DNA of 64,000 nt from Clostridia bacterium (GTDB lineage: Bacteria; Bacillota; Clostridia; Christensenellales; Borkfalkiaceae): contig JAFTHW010000013.1 in NCBI GenBank assembly GCA_017457225.1, positions 1 to 64,000 of the forward strand, written 5' to 3'. The position numbers were made by a program, and so were the translations under genes. The notes below the pieces were generated by a model. The model saw only the letters and a program-made list of their open reading frames with translations, was not told where the DNA came from and searched no databases. Below are positions 7,789-16,265 of this stretch, in pieces; within the stretch, counting starts at the first letter, position 1; each line of letters begins with the position of its first letter.

Positions 7789-8718
7789 ATGAAATTTTAT
7801 TATCTTTTAGACATTTTGTTCGAGCTTCTTGCCAAGCGAAAAGTCACGGCGACGTATTTGGCGGAAAAGCACGATATTTCCGTGCGTTCGGTCTACCGCT
7901 ACGTAGACCTTTTGTCCATCAACGTTCCCATCTATGTCAAGCGAGGTAGAGACGGCGGAATTTGCATTTCCGACAGCTACAAACTGCCCGTAGGCTTTAT
8001 GACGAAAGAGGAGTACGAATCGGCAATGGAAGCGTTAGACGCGATGTATTCCCAGCTCCCCGAAGAGCGGTTTTTAGCGGCGAAGCACAAATTATCCGCG
8101 CAGATCAAGACGGAAACGCGCGACTTGACTTTATCAGGCGAAATCGGCTCGATTCTCGTAGACAGCGGCACGTGGGGAGATACGCGCACGTTCTCCGAAA
8201 AAGTACGCTTGTTTCAGGAATGTATCCGCGACAAAACCGTCGTGGAGATCGAATACCACTCCCGCGCGGGCGAAAAGACCCAAAGAAAAATCGAGCCGCA
8301 CGTCCTCGTTTTCAAACAGGGAGTCTGGTACGTTTTCGCTTTTTGTTATAAACAGCGCGCGTTCCGACTTTTTCGATTGGGCAGAATCTTTTCCTCTTTA
8401 AAAACTGCAGAAACGTTCCGCCGCCGTCCCTTTGAGCGGGAGGACATTCCTCTGCGGTATTGGATCACGGACAGCAATTCCGTCGACGCGCGGTTCGAGA
8501 TCTCGGAGGGCGCGTTCGCCGACGCGCAGGATTGGCTGGGAGGTGAAAATTTACGAAAAAAGGACGAAAAATGGTACGCAGACGTCACCTTGCCCGACGA
8601 CGAAGCATTGGTACGGAAAATCATTGGGCTCGGTTCGGGAATCAAAGTTCTCTCCCCCGACTTTTTAAAGGAACGAGTTGCCTCCGCCGCAAAAAACATC
8701 GCCGAATTATATCATTGA
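7789..8718 (+). CDS. HTH and WYL-domain transcriptional regulator (YafY-like)
   Basis: A 309-residue regulator. Residues 1-60 form a winged helix-turn-helix (LAEKHDISVRSVYRYVDLL), and the WYL domain spans about 140-220. WYL domains bind ligands, often nucleotides or nucleic acid, and control DNA binding. The target is unknown. The promoter region is shared with the divergent 62-aa gene and contains a palindrome over the -35, which suggests autoregulation. A terminator follows. Confidence 0.88.
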   Translation: MKFYYLLDILFELLAKRKVTATYLAEKHDISVRSVYRYVDLLSINVPIYVKRGRDGGICISDSYKLPVGFMTKEEYESAMEALDAMYSQLPEERFLAAKHKLSAQIKTETRDLTLSGEIGSILVDSGTWGDTRTFSEKVRLFQECIRDKTVVEIEYHSRAGEKTQRKIEPHVLVFKQGVWYVFAFCYKQRAFRLFRLGRIFSSLKTAETFRRRPFEREDIPLRYWITDSNSVDARFEISEGAFADAQDWLGGENLRKKDEKWYADVTLPDDEALVRKIIGLGSGIKVLSPDFLKERVASAAKNIAELYH

Positions 8719-8735
8719 ATTTTCTTTTAAATCTG

Positions 8736-8776
8736 CCACCCGTGTACCGCTCGACACGCACACGGGTGGTTTTTTA
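8736..8776 (+). terminator. Terminator after the WYL regulator
   Basis: A ten-base stem CCACCCGTGT/ACACGGGTGG is followed by seven T. Confidence 0.85.
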
Positions 8777-8835
8777 CGCAATTTTTGGCATAAGCGAACC
8801 TCCGCGCGTCTATAATAACAGTACGGGAGTATGTT

Positions 8836-9891
8836 ATGAAAAAAATTTTATTTACGGGCGGCGGGAGCGCCGGTCACGTGCTTCCCAACGTCGCCCTGAT
8901 CGAAGAAATTTTATCCACAGGCGAAGCGGACGTTTGTTATATGGGCACGGACGGCATTGAGAAACAAATTCTTTCCGAGTGGAAGATCCCCTATTACCAA
9001 ATCGAGTGTCCCAAACTTATCCGAGGCGGCGGATTCCAATCGATTTTACAAAACGTAAAAATCCCCGCCGCGTTTTCAAGAGCCAAAAAACAAGCTCTGC
9101 AAGGCTTGGAAACCATTCGCCCCGACGTCGTGTTCTCCAAAGGCGGCTACGTTTCCCTGCCCGTCGTCTTCGCCGCAAGAAAATTGAAGATCCCCTGCCT
9201 TGCGCACGAAAGCGATCTTTCCGTCGGTCTTGCCAACAAACTCGCGGCGGGAAAATGCAAATACGTATTCACTTCCTTTCCCGAAACGGCGAAAACCGTC
9301 CGCAACGGAAAATACAGCGGCGCGCCTTTACGCAAAACCGTATTTTCCTCCACCCGATTACAAGCCCGAAAAAAACTGTCCATTCCCTCGGATGCGACCG
9401 TTTTGCTCGTATTCGGCGGCGGGAGCGGCAGCGCGGCGATCAACGACGCTCTGCGAAACGTCTTAAAAACGCTGACGGAATCATATTTCGTCCTGCACGT
9501 TTGCGGCAAGGGCAATCTTCGGCAAAGCACCTTGGAAAACTACCGTCAATTTGAATTCATCTCGGACATGGGTAGCGTTTACGCGGCGGCAGATCTCGTC
9601 ATATCCCGAGCAGGCGCAGGCGCGGTCTTTGAGATTATGGCGCTCAAAAAGCCCTCTCTTTTGATCCCGTTAGAGGGACAAACGCGCGGCGACCAAGCGG
9701 AAAATGCAGAGTATTTCCGAAAAAGAGGACTCTGCCACGTCTTGAAGCAAACCGATCTAAACAACCTCGTAGATGCAATCCAAGCCGCCTTGCACGATAA
9801 AGAAATGAAAGAACGGCTCCTCTCCTCTTCGTTCACGCAAGGCAACCGCGTTATCTTAGACGAGATCCGTTCCATTTTAAAAGCCCGATGA
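8836..9891 (+). CDS. murG: UDP-GlcNAc:lipid I GlcNAc transferase MurG
   Basis: A 351-residue GT28 glycosyltransferase that converts lipid I to lipid II on the inner membrane face. The N-terminal glycine loop FTGGGSAGHV (residues 6-15) and the inter-domain GGGSGS region are visible, and the C-terminal SRAGAGAVFEIMALKKPSLLIPL is the UDP-GlcNAc binding site. It stands alone, not in a division and cell-wall cluster. The ATG follows CGGGAG, with a TATAAT at 8811-8816. The stop overlaps the yunB start by four bases. Confidence 0.95.
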   Translation: MKKILFTGGGSAGHVLPNVALIEEILSTGEADVCYMGTDGIEKQILSEWKIPYYQIECPKLIRGGGFQSILQNVKIPAAFSRAKKQALQGLETIRPDVVFSKGGYVSLPVVFAARKLKIPCLAHESDLSVGLANKLAAGKCKYVFTSFPETAKTVRNGKYSGAPLRKTVFSSTRLQARKKLSIPSDATVLLVFGGGSGSAAINDALRNVLKTLTESYFVLHVCGKGNLRQSTLENYRQFEFISDMGSVYAAADLVISRAGAGAVFEIMALKKPSLLIPLEGQTRGDQAENAEYFRKRGLCHVLKQTDLNNLVDAIQAALHDKEMKERLLSSSFTQGNRVILDEIRSILKAR

Positions 9892-10598
9892 ATACGTTCG
9901 GCGATTACGATCTCCCGAAATTCCAACGCAAAAATAAAAAAACGGATAAACGGAAACAACGGAAGCGGAAATTCCTGTTGATCCTGTTCACCGTTTTACT
10001 GATCGCCGTTTTGCTGTTTATTTATTTCCAACGGAACGTGACGAGAGTGTTGATCTCCATTAGCGAAGCGACGATGCGCGCAAGTACGACGGTCGCCGTC
10101 AACGACGCGGTGTATTACACGTTGAGCGACGAAATGCGCTACGAAGATCTCGTGACCGTGATTCGCAACGACAACGGCGACATCGTTTCCGTTGCCGCCA
10201 ATGCGTTAAAGATCAATAAGATCGCGCGAGACACCGCGTCTATTTCCCAATCCAATTTAAAAAATTTGAGCCTGAACGGAATCCCTATTCCCATCGGCGC
10301 TCTGACGGGAATCGAAGCGTTTGCAGGGCTCGGTCCGAGTATTCAATTTCGCATTATTCCCGTAAGTTCGGTTTCCTGCGGATTCTCCTCTACGTTCGAA
10401 AGCGTAGGCATCAACCAAACCAAACACTCCATTTACTTAAACGTGATTGCGGACATCAATATCGTGATGCCGTCGAAAACGGAAAATTTTGCCGTTGCGA
10501 CGGATATTCTCGTCGGCGAATTCGTCATCGTCGGCTCAATTCCCGACACGTACCTGCAATCGGATATTTTCGGCAACAAAGCCGATCTTGCGCCGTAA
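9888..10598 (+). CDS. yunB: Sporulation protein YunB
   Basis: A 236-residue protein with a basic cytoplasmic N-terminus (KRKQRKRK), one membrane segment at about residues 28-48 and a soluble outer domain. The family pattern is recognisable: VAVNDAVYY, then a mid-region DTASISQSN, the IPIPIGALTG loop and a late SKTENFAVATDILVGE stretch. YunB is a mother-cell sporulation protein of unknown biochemical role in Bacillus. It is translationally coupled to murG (ATGA overlap), an unusual pairing that ties it to envelope synthesis. Confidence 0.88.
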   Translation: MNTFGDYDLPKFQRKNKKTDKRKQRKRKFLLILFTVLLIAVLLFIYFQRNVTRVLISISEATMRASTTVAVNDAVYYTLSDEMRYEDLVTVIRNDNGDIVSVAANALKINKIARDTASISQSNLKNLSLNGIPIPIGALTGIEAFAGLGPSIQFRIIPVSSVSCGFSSTFESVGINQTKHSIYLNVIADINIVMPSKTENFAVATDILVGEFVIVGSIPDTYLQSDIFGNKADLAP

Positions 10599-10641
10599 AA
10601 GGAAAGCGCCCGCCTGAAAACAGGCGAGGCGCTTTCCTTTA
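10599..10641. terminator. Bidirectional terminator between yunB and spoVAE
   Basis: A long interrupted stem (AAAGGAAAGCGCC with its complement, inner CGCCTG/CAGGCG) separates convergent genes. T-rich flanks occur on both strands. Confidence 0.8.
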
Positions 10642-11022
10642 ATTTTTCTTGCTTCGGGATTTAAAGATCAACGCCATTAAAAAGGAGAAGATCACGGCGG
10701 CAGACACACCGGCGCTCGCCGCCGTCAACGCGCCCGTAAACGCTCCGTACAAGCCCTTTTCCGCACCTTTCATCGCTCCGTTCGCCAAGAGATAGCCAAA
10801 GCCGCTGATGGGCACGGTCGCCCCCGCACCCGCAAAATCCACAAGATATTGATACAGTCCCAAACCCTGCAACGCAACTCCTGCCAGCATAAACACGACG
10901 AGAATCTTTCCTGCGGTCAAATCGGTAAAATTGATTACGATCTGCGCGATCACGCAAATTCCGCCGCCCACCGCAAACGCCTTTACAAACGACCAAAATA
11001 TTTCCAAATACTGCTCGAACAT
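10639..11022 (-). CDS. spoVAE: Stage V sporulation protein AE (SpoVAE/AEb)
   Basis: A 127-residue polytopic membrane protein with the SpoVAC/AE glycine-rich motif GAGATVPISGFG and a following ANGAMKGAEKGL segment. SpoVA proteins form the inner-membrane channel that moves dipicolinic acid into the forespore and out during germination. It starts nine bases after the spoVAD stop with AAAGGAG upstream, consistent with cotranscription. Confidence 0.93.
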   Translation of the reverse strand: MFEQYLEIFWSFVKAFAVGGGICVIAQIVINFTDLTAGKILVVFMLAGVALQGLGLYQYLVDFAGAGATVPISGFGYLLANGAMKGAEKGLYGAFTGALTAASAGVSAAVIFSFLMALIFKSRSKKN

Positions 11023-11031
11023 ACTTCTCCT

Positions 11032-12033
11032 TTATACGTTTTCGATTGCTACGGCGTGACAGATACAAGGAATACTCTCCCCCTGCGCGCTGGACACCGT
11101 AGAAAGCAACGCGCCCGTTGCTGCCAACAACACCCGATTGATTTCCCTCTTTTTCAATTTATCGTAAATGTAGGAGTTAAAAACGACCGCGCAACACCCC
11201 GCGCCGCTTCCGCCTTGAAATTCGTCTTCAATCACGTTATACACGATCTCGCCGCAGTCCACGTGATTGCTCTGAATATCCACCCCTTTCTCCCAAACCA
11301 AATCTTTTAAAATACGGCTGCCAAGCGCACCTAAATCCCCCGTCAAAATCAAATCGTAATAATCGGCATTTCTACCCGTATCCCGCAAATGCTGTAACAG
11401 CGTATCGCAGGCGGCAGGAGCCATCGCCGCGCCCATATTATTCACGTCGGTAATCCCGAAGTCCACGACTTTCCCAAACGTAGCCGAAGTAATCGCAATC
11501 GAGCTACCCGTGTCCGCGATGAACGCGCCGCCCGCGCCCGTTACCGTCCATTGGGATTGCGGAGGACGGGTATTCCCAAGCTCCAACGGATAACGGTATT
11601 GCCGCTCGGCGGAGGAAAAGTGACTCCCCGTTGCCGCTACGACTTTTTTCACGTATCCTGCATTGATCAGCGCCGCCGCTAAGGCGTAACTTTCCGCTAG
11701 CGTGGAGCAAGCGCCGTACACGCCCAAAAAGGGAAAATCAAAATCCCGCGCGGCAAAGGATGCGGAAATAATCTGATTGAGCAAATCCCCTGAAATCAAC
11801 ATATCCACGTCTTTTTCTTCTACGCCGGCGTTTTCCATCGCTCGGGAAATGGCGTACGTGAGCATTTTACACTCCGCCTTTTCATACGTACTCTCGCCGT
11901 ACATATCGTCAAGAAGTGTTTTATCAACGTATTTCCCTACGACTCCGGCGCACTCTTTCGGACCTGCGATCGTACCCGTCGCAACGATTCTCGGCTGGTT
12001 TTTAAATATAAAAGTCTGCATTTTCTTTTCCAT
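11032..12033 (-). CDS. spoVAD: Stage V sporulation protein AD (SpoVAD)
   Basis: A 333-residue thiolase-fold protein that binds dipicolinic acid. Characteristic stretches are GTIAGPKE, ISGDLLNQ, FLGVYGACST, AERQYRYPLE, MAPAACDTLL, LILTGDLGALGSRILKD and a C-terminal VLLAATGALLS, closely matching Bacillus SpoVAD. The ATG at 12033 is used; a TTG just upstream or a later ATG (12018) are possible because no strong Shine-Dalgarno is seen. It is directly upstream of spoVAE but separated from spoVAC by a GH20 gene. Confidence 0.94.
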   Translation of the reverse strand: MEKKMQTFIFKNQPRIVATGTIAGPKECAGVVGKYVDKTLLDDMYGESTYEKAECKMLTYAISRAMENAGVEEKDVDMLISGDLLNQIISASFAARDFDFPFLGVYGACSTLAESYALAAALINAGYVKKVVAATGSHFSSAERQYRYPLELGNTRPPQSQWTVTGAGGAFIADTGSSIAITSATFGKVVDFGITDVNNMGAAMAPAACDTLLQHLRDTGRNADYYDLILTGDLGALGSRILKDLVWEKGVDIQSNHVDCGEIVYNVIEDEFQGGSGAGCCAVVFNSYIYDKLKKREINRVLLAATGALLSTVSSAQGESIPCICHAVAIENV

Positions 12034-12082
12034 CAAAAGCAGTTTGCGAAAAACGACGAACTTTTATGCTTTACAATGGAGC

Positions 12083-12114
12083 GAAAAAACCGTTGGCGTT
12101 TCGCCAACGGTTTT
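12083..12114 (-). terminator. Terminator after the GH20 gene
   Basis: AAAACCGTTGGCG / CGCCAACGGTTTT stem, followed on the minus strand by a T run. It separates the GH20 gene from spoVAD, so spoVAD should have its own promoter or depend on read-through. Confidence 0.75.
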
Positions 12115-12133
12115 CAGTTCAAATCGTATACAA

Positions 12134-13735
12134 TTATAGATTGCTTACGGTGACGAGTCCTCTATACTCGTTATATTGCAAGCCCCAATCCGCATAGGGA
12201 AGAATCACTTCTTCAAGTTCGGGAATGCTGTCCACTTTTCCTTCCAAATATTCGCCGATACGTTCTCTCTGATCGGTAATCGTAGACATCAAACCGCCCA
12301 AACGGATTTGGTGAATGGTCCAACCGTAAGGTTTGTTTTCCATCATCCAAATATCACGCGAAATCTTTCTGAAGATCTCAATACGTCTTACGGCTTCTTC
12401 GTAATCGTCCATCAATTTCTTAAGCTCCGCTTTGTCGTTCGCCTTGTACGCTCTTCTCGTACGCAAACCGAGCTCCGCCTTCACTTCCAATACGTCGCAG
12501 AGTGCAATGAGTTTGTCGAATATGTACTTAAACTCGCCCATGGTAGGCGCAACCGCTCTCAATTTCTTCGCATATTCGTCGTAAGGGATATGGTCTACCT
12601 TTTCGAGCTGGCTGTCTTTCCAACCGAGGAAGCAGTCGTTATAAAGAAGCGTTTTCGCCGTACTTTCTACGCGCAACATTTCCTTATTATTGCTGTTCAC
12701 GTTGGGAAGATCGGTGAGCATGAAATCGTCGAATTCCATACCGAACATTTCCTTGAATCCCTTGCGAATAGACGCTTCGTCGAAGTTCCCCTCCGAATAT
12801 TGCTTGATCGCATACAGCGAAGGAAGCGTCGCGTAGAACGGACATTCGTTGCCCTCGTTCGCCCAAAGTGTGATCATCACGTTTTCGATGTCGTATTTTT
12901 TCGCCTTTTCGATCGCCATCTTCATAGATTGAATGGAGAAATTGTTATGGGGAGCGAAACCGTTCCAGCACCAAGCGCCGCCGGCAAACCAAACTTCGCG
13001 ACCGAACTGCGCGTGCTGACGGAACATTTCGTCAAACATTTCCGGCTCCATTTCGTGCTCGCAATAGTCCCAATAGCAAAGCGCGACGTTTTCAGGTACT
13101 TTGTCAATAACTTCTTGGGGCATTTCCAAGCCTTTTTTATAATACTCGCCCTTGCTGGCTAAACGGAAGAACATATCACTCCACATATGCGCCTTAAAGC
13201 CATATTTTTCCGCAATCTCCAACACTTTTGAAAGGTGACGGAGAAGCAAATCAAAACGGTTGGTATAACCGTGTTTGTCCAGGTAATTACCCAAACCCAC
13301 CTTATGCGCTTCGTCCATACCGATGTTGACGATATTCGTTCTGAAATCGCTTCTGATCGATTTAAACATACGATCTACGAGTTCGTACGTTCTGGGCTCG
13401 TCAATCATAAGGATATCGTCAATGTCTACGATATCGTAATATGCAGGCAACTTAACGAGATGCGTCAAGTGCGCCAACGTTTGAATACAAGGAACCAATT
13501 CAATGCCGTTTGCATATGCATAATCATCGAGTTCCCTCAATTCCTCGTGCGAATATCCGCCGCGCAAATATCCAAAATAAGGCTCTTCATCGATCGTATA
13601 TACGTCGTCGATTACCAATTCCAGATAGTTATATCCCATCTTTTTCATCAGATCAATGAGATGCTTGATTCTTTTGATTTGCATTACGTTCGTCGAAGCG
13701 ACGCAAATCATAAGACCAAATCTTTTGAATGCCAT
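12134..13735 (-). CDS. GH20-type beta-N-acetylhexosaminidase, cytoplasmic
   Basis: A 533-residue TIM-barrel glycosidase. VNIGMDEAHKVG places the GH20 catalytic Asp-Glu pair at residues 141-142; upstream there is a barrel with YLELVIDD, and later an aromatic pocket (CYWDYCEHE, WFAGGAWCWNG). There is no signal peptide, so it probably acts on imported amino-sugar oligomers or recycled wall fragments. The start has AAAGGAG eight bases upstream. It sits between spoVAC and spoVAD, all on the same strand, with its own terminator. The exact substrate is not known. Confidence 0.78.
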   Translation of the reverse strand: MAFKRFGLMICVASTNVMQIKRIKHLIDLMKKMGYNYLELVIDDVYTIDEEPYFGYLRGGYSHEELRELDDYAYANGIELVPCIQTLAHLTHLVKLPAYYDIVDIDDILMIDEPRTYELVDRMFKSIRSDFRTNIVNIGMDEAHKVGLGNYLDKHGYTNRFDLLLRHLSKVLEIAEKYGFKAHMWSDMFFRLASKGEYYKKGLEMPQEVIDKVPENVALCYWDYCEHEMEPEMFDEMFRQHAQFGREVWFAGGAWCWNGFAPHNNFSIQSMKMAIEKAKKYDIENVMITLWANEGNECPFYATLPSLYAIKQYSEGNFDEASIRKGFKEMFGMEFDDFMLTDLPNVNSNNKEMLRVESTAKTLLYNDCFLGWKDSQLEKVDHIPYDEYAKKLRAVAPTMGEFKYIFDKLIALCDVLEVKAELGLRTRRAYKANDKAELKKLMDDYEEAVRRIEIFRKISRDIWMMENKPYGWTIHQIRLGGLMSTITDQRERIGEYLEGKVDSIPELEEVILPYADWGLQYNEYRGLVTVSNL

Positions 13736-13879
13736 ATTGTTTCTCCTTTCCTCTTTTTACTTTTATTTTCACAACCCTCGGTTGCGTTTACCTTTGTAAA
13801 ACTCTCCTGACAATAAAGCTTGCCGCTTTTTCTTGCAAAGATTAATAATAGTTTTATGGGACCGTATATATTATATCAT

Positions 13880-13908
13880 ATTATACCATACCGCGCAGAA
13901 TTTGTATA
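13880..13908 (-). promoter_or_regulatory. Probable promoter of the GH20 gene
   Basis: Minus-strand -10 TATAAT (13880-13885) with a weak -35 TATACA (13903-13908) at 17 bases. A second TATAAT lies ten bases downstream (13870-13875). Confidence 0.45.
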
Positions 13909-13992
13909 GCTAAATTCTTGTCCTTTTTTAGCATTTTTTTGTCTTTCTCAAAGGTTTCAACCCGCCGCTTATGCAAACACTTATATGAAAGT

Positions 13993-14442
13993 CTACAAGA
14001 GCCAATAGATCATCCCGACCGCCGTGCCAGCTAAAATCCCATAAACGATAATAGGTCCCGCCACGACGAACATTTTCGCCGCCATACCGTACACCATACC
14101 CTCGGTTTTAAACTCCATGGCAGGAGAAGCAACGCTGTTTGCGAATCCCGTAATGGGAACGATTGAGCCTGCGCCTGCGTTTCTTCCGATCCGATCGTAC
14201 ACGCCAAACCCCGTCAAAAGACACCCCAGAAAAATAAGCGTCACGCTGACCGTTCCTGCAAGCTCCGTTCCCGAAAGCCCGAACTCCTCGTAGATATACC
14301 GTAAAAATTGCCCCACGCAACAGATCAAGCCACCCGTCAAAAACGCCCTAAAACAATTTTTGAAATGCTGGGTAGGGGGATCAAAGGAATTCACGTACGC
14401 AATATAATTTTTATTATAATTTTGTCTATTTTTACCTGTCAT
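13993..14442 (-). CDS. spoVAC: Stage V sporulation protein AC (SpoVAC)
   Basis: A 149-residue membrane protein. It carries GAGSIVPITGFAN, the motif paralogous to GAGATVPISGFG of SpoVAE, four to five hydrophobic segments and the N-terminal YVNSFDPPTQHFKNC region typical of SpoVAC. SpoVAC is the mechanosensitive-type pore component for dipicolinate. The start is preceded by GGGGGCAGGTACG, one of the recurring junction motifs in this window. It is the first spoVA gene in transcription order. Confidence 0.92.
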   Translation of the reverse strand: MTGKNRQNYNKNYIAYVNSFDPPTQHFKNCFRAFLTGGLICCVGQFLRYIYEEFGLSGTELAGTVSVTLIFLGCLLTGFGVYDRIGRNAGAGSIVPITGFANSVASPAMEFKTEGMVYGMAAKMFVVAGPIIVYGILAGTAVGMIYWLL

Positions 14443-14444
14443 TT

Positions 14445-14457
14445 CGTACCTGCCCCC
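14445..14457 (-). repeat. Junction motif GGGGGCAGGTACG, copy at spoVAC
   Basis: Located immediately upstream of the spoVAC start. The same 10-12 bases recur at other gene junctions (28055, 38729, 41136; variants at 24058, 42690 and 44052). Confidence 0.55.
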
Positions 14458-14635
14458 ATTCTTTTTGATTGATTTTCGGAAAATACTCCTCTCTTTCTTC
14501 TCGGGATTTCCCCTCCGATTCCCATATTTTAATTCGTTTCAATCTCTTCACCCCCCACCTATATTTTTAAAATAAAGAAGCTTTTTTATGCATCGGAGTC
14601 CTTCCTACCAAAAAACACAGCCGCGTTGAAAACAT

Positions 14636-14664
14636 TTGACTTTCTGCGCTCATCGTGATACAAT
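14636..14664 (+). promoter_or_regulatory. Promoter of the 486-aa membrane protein gene
   Basis: -35 TTGACT (14636-14641), 17-base spacer, -10 TACAAT (14659-14664). The rest of the 14443-14707 gap is AT-rich with no other recognisable element. Confidence 0.75.
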
Positions 14665-14707
14665 ACTTTTATGTGACGTATAAAATATATGTATAAGGAG
14701 CTATCTT

Positions 14708-16168
14708 ATGAAAAGATCTAAAACTCGGTTTATTGCATTTATTTGCAATATGGTCATCGTTTTGTTGTCGATCGTTTCCATCGTCTCCTATTTCTTTATG
14801 CCTTTTTGGAAAGTAGAAATAGCGCTGAACGTGAGTGGAGAAACGATTTCGGAACTGATGGGCGGTGAAGAAGGCGGCGAAAGTAATAGCGGCGAAAGCG
14901 GCGGCGAAGGTGAAATGGATTTGGGCACTATGTTGCAAGATTTAGATCCCATTCCCCTGAAGTTAGGCATTGAACTGAAAACCTCTTACATACTTTCCTC
15001 GTATTCTTCGGGCTCTAAAAAGAGCGTGCACGCCCTGATCGACGACAATATCAACAGCCTCATCAATCAGCTCTACGGCCCTTTGAACGATATGATTGTA
15101 GGCGTAGCGAAAACTATGGTCAAGACAACGCTGAAAGAAACCGCAAAGGAAACGATCAAAGATTTCTATAAGGAAAATCAAAACGCAGAAAAGTCGCCCG
15201 AAGAAATTCAAAATATTATGAACGAAGCGGGTATCACCGACGAGTTCCTCGATACGGAAGTTGACAAACTCGTTGAAGCCCTGACTTCGGAAGGCGCAAC
15301 GACGGACTCGATTGCCGACGCCGTTATTGCAACTTTGGACGACGTCTGTACGGAATTGGCGCAATCCGACAATCCTGAACTTTCTTCCATTTCGATTGAT
15401 CAAGAAACAAAAGATGAGATCAAGGCGGAAGTGGTTGAAATTCTCTCTGAAATGGCGGACGAAAACGGCAACATTGACTTGGATACGTTCCTCGCAGATT
15501 TCGCGTTGCAAATGCTTAAAGGCGAAGCTTCTGCGGCAATCCGGCCTATAAACGAAAGTTCTAGCGCTTCTGCAGGCGAAGAAGAGGTCGATTCGAAAGA
15601 ACAGCTCAAAGCCGAACTTCGCTCGATGATTATGGAAAAACTTCCCGACGACGTAGTCGATACTATCGTACAAGTCTTCCAAATCATCGGTTACGTAATC
15701 TTCTTCACGTGGTTTACGTGGTTCTATTTGATTTTGAAGATCCTTGTAAAACTGAAAATGAAGAACAACGCGATCAAATTGAAACTGCCCATTTTACTCG
15801 GCTGGCTTCCCTACCTCGTGCTGTGTCTGATTCCCTCGTTGGCGCTTAGCCTTTTGAAAGATCCTTCCAAACTGAGCTTTGCAGGCGAAAGCGTTGTAAA
15901 AACGTTGAGTAAAGCAGGCAAAGTCCTGAATACGCTCGGATTGAAAGTTTCGTTCGTATCCGCTTCTATCGTAGGGTTTATCATCGCGATCGTACTCTTC
16001 CTCTTTGTGATTTTCTATTACGGCAGAATTCGCAGAAGATTGAAGAAGATCAAGAAAGGCAAGATCGTAGAGGACCAATTTATCGGCGGCGGCAAAGACA
16101 ACGATACGACGCCCGTCGTGGAATCCGCTCCCGTTCAAACGGTTGAAACTACGGAAGGGAATAAATAA
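14708..16168 (+). CDS. Unrecognised membrane protein, 486 aa
   Basis: No family recognised. The N-terminus has a membrane segment at about residues 9-30, then a Gly/Glu/Ser-rich low-complexity stretch (52-70) and a long, predominantly acidic helical outer domain (about 100-310). Three further hydrophobic segments lie near 322-346, 362-385 and 415-440, followed by a basic patch (RIRRRLKKIKKGK) and a disordered acidic tail. The topology suggests an extracytoplasmic domain held between membrane anchors. It has its own promoter and terminator, so it is a single-gene unit. Confidence 0.8.
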   Translation: MKRSKTRFIAFICNMVIVLLSIVSIVSYFFMPFWKVEIALNVSGETISELMGGEEGGESNSGESGGEGEMDLGTMLQDLDPIPLKLGIELKTSYILSSYSSGSKKSVHALIDDNINSLINQLYGPLNDMIVGVAKTMVKTTLKETAKETIKDFYKENQNAEKSPEEIQNIMNEAGITDEFLDTEVDKLVEALTSEGATTDSIADAVIATLDDVCTELAQSDNPELSSISIDQETKDEIKAEVVEILSEMADENGNIDLDTFLADFALQMLKGEASAAIRPINESSSASAGEEEVDSKEQLKAELRSMIMEKLPDDVVDTIVQVFQIIGYVIFFTWFTWFYLILKILVKLKMKNNAIKLKLPILLGWLPYLVLCLIPSLALSLLKDPSKLSFAGESVVKTLSKAGKVLNTLGLKVSFVSASIVGFIIAIVLFLFVIFYYGRIRRRLKKIKKGKIVEDQFIGGGKDNDTTPVVESAPVQTVETTEGNK

Positions 16169-16203
16169 CGTTTACTCTTAAATTCGATAACCTATCCAAA
16201 CCA

Positions 16204-16240
16204 AACGCCCCGACGCGATCGCGTCGGGGCGTTTCCATTG
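16204..16240 (+). terminator. Terminator after the 486-aa protein gene
   Basis: AACGCCCCGACGCGATCGCG hairpin (fully palindromic, 15-bp stem) followed by TTT. It also faces the end of gpsA and may act in both directions. Confidence 0.75.
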
Positions 16241-16265
16241 TCAATTTTTCTATTTTTATAATCGA

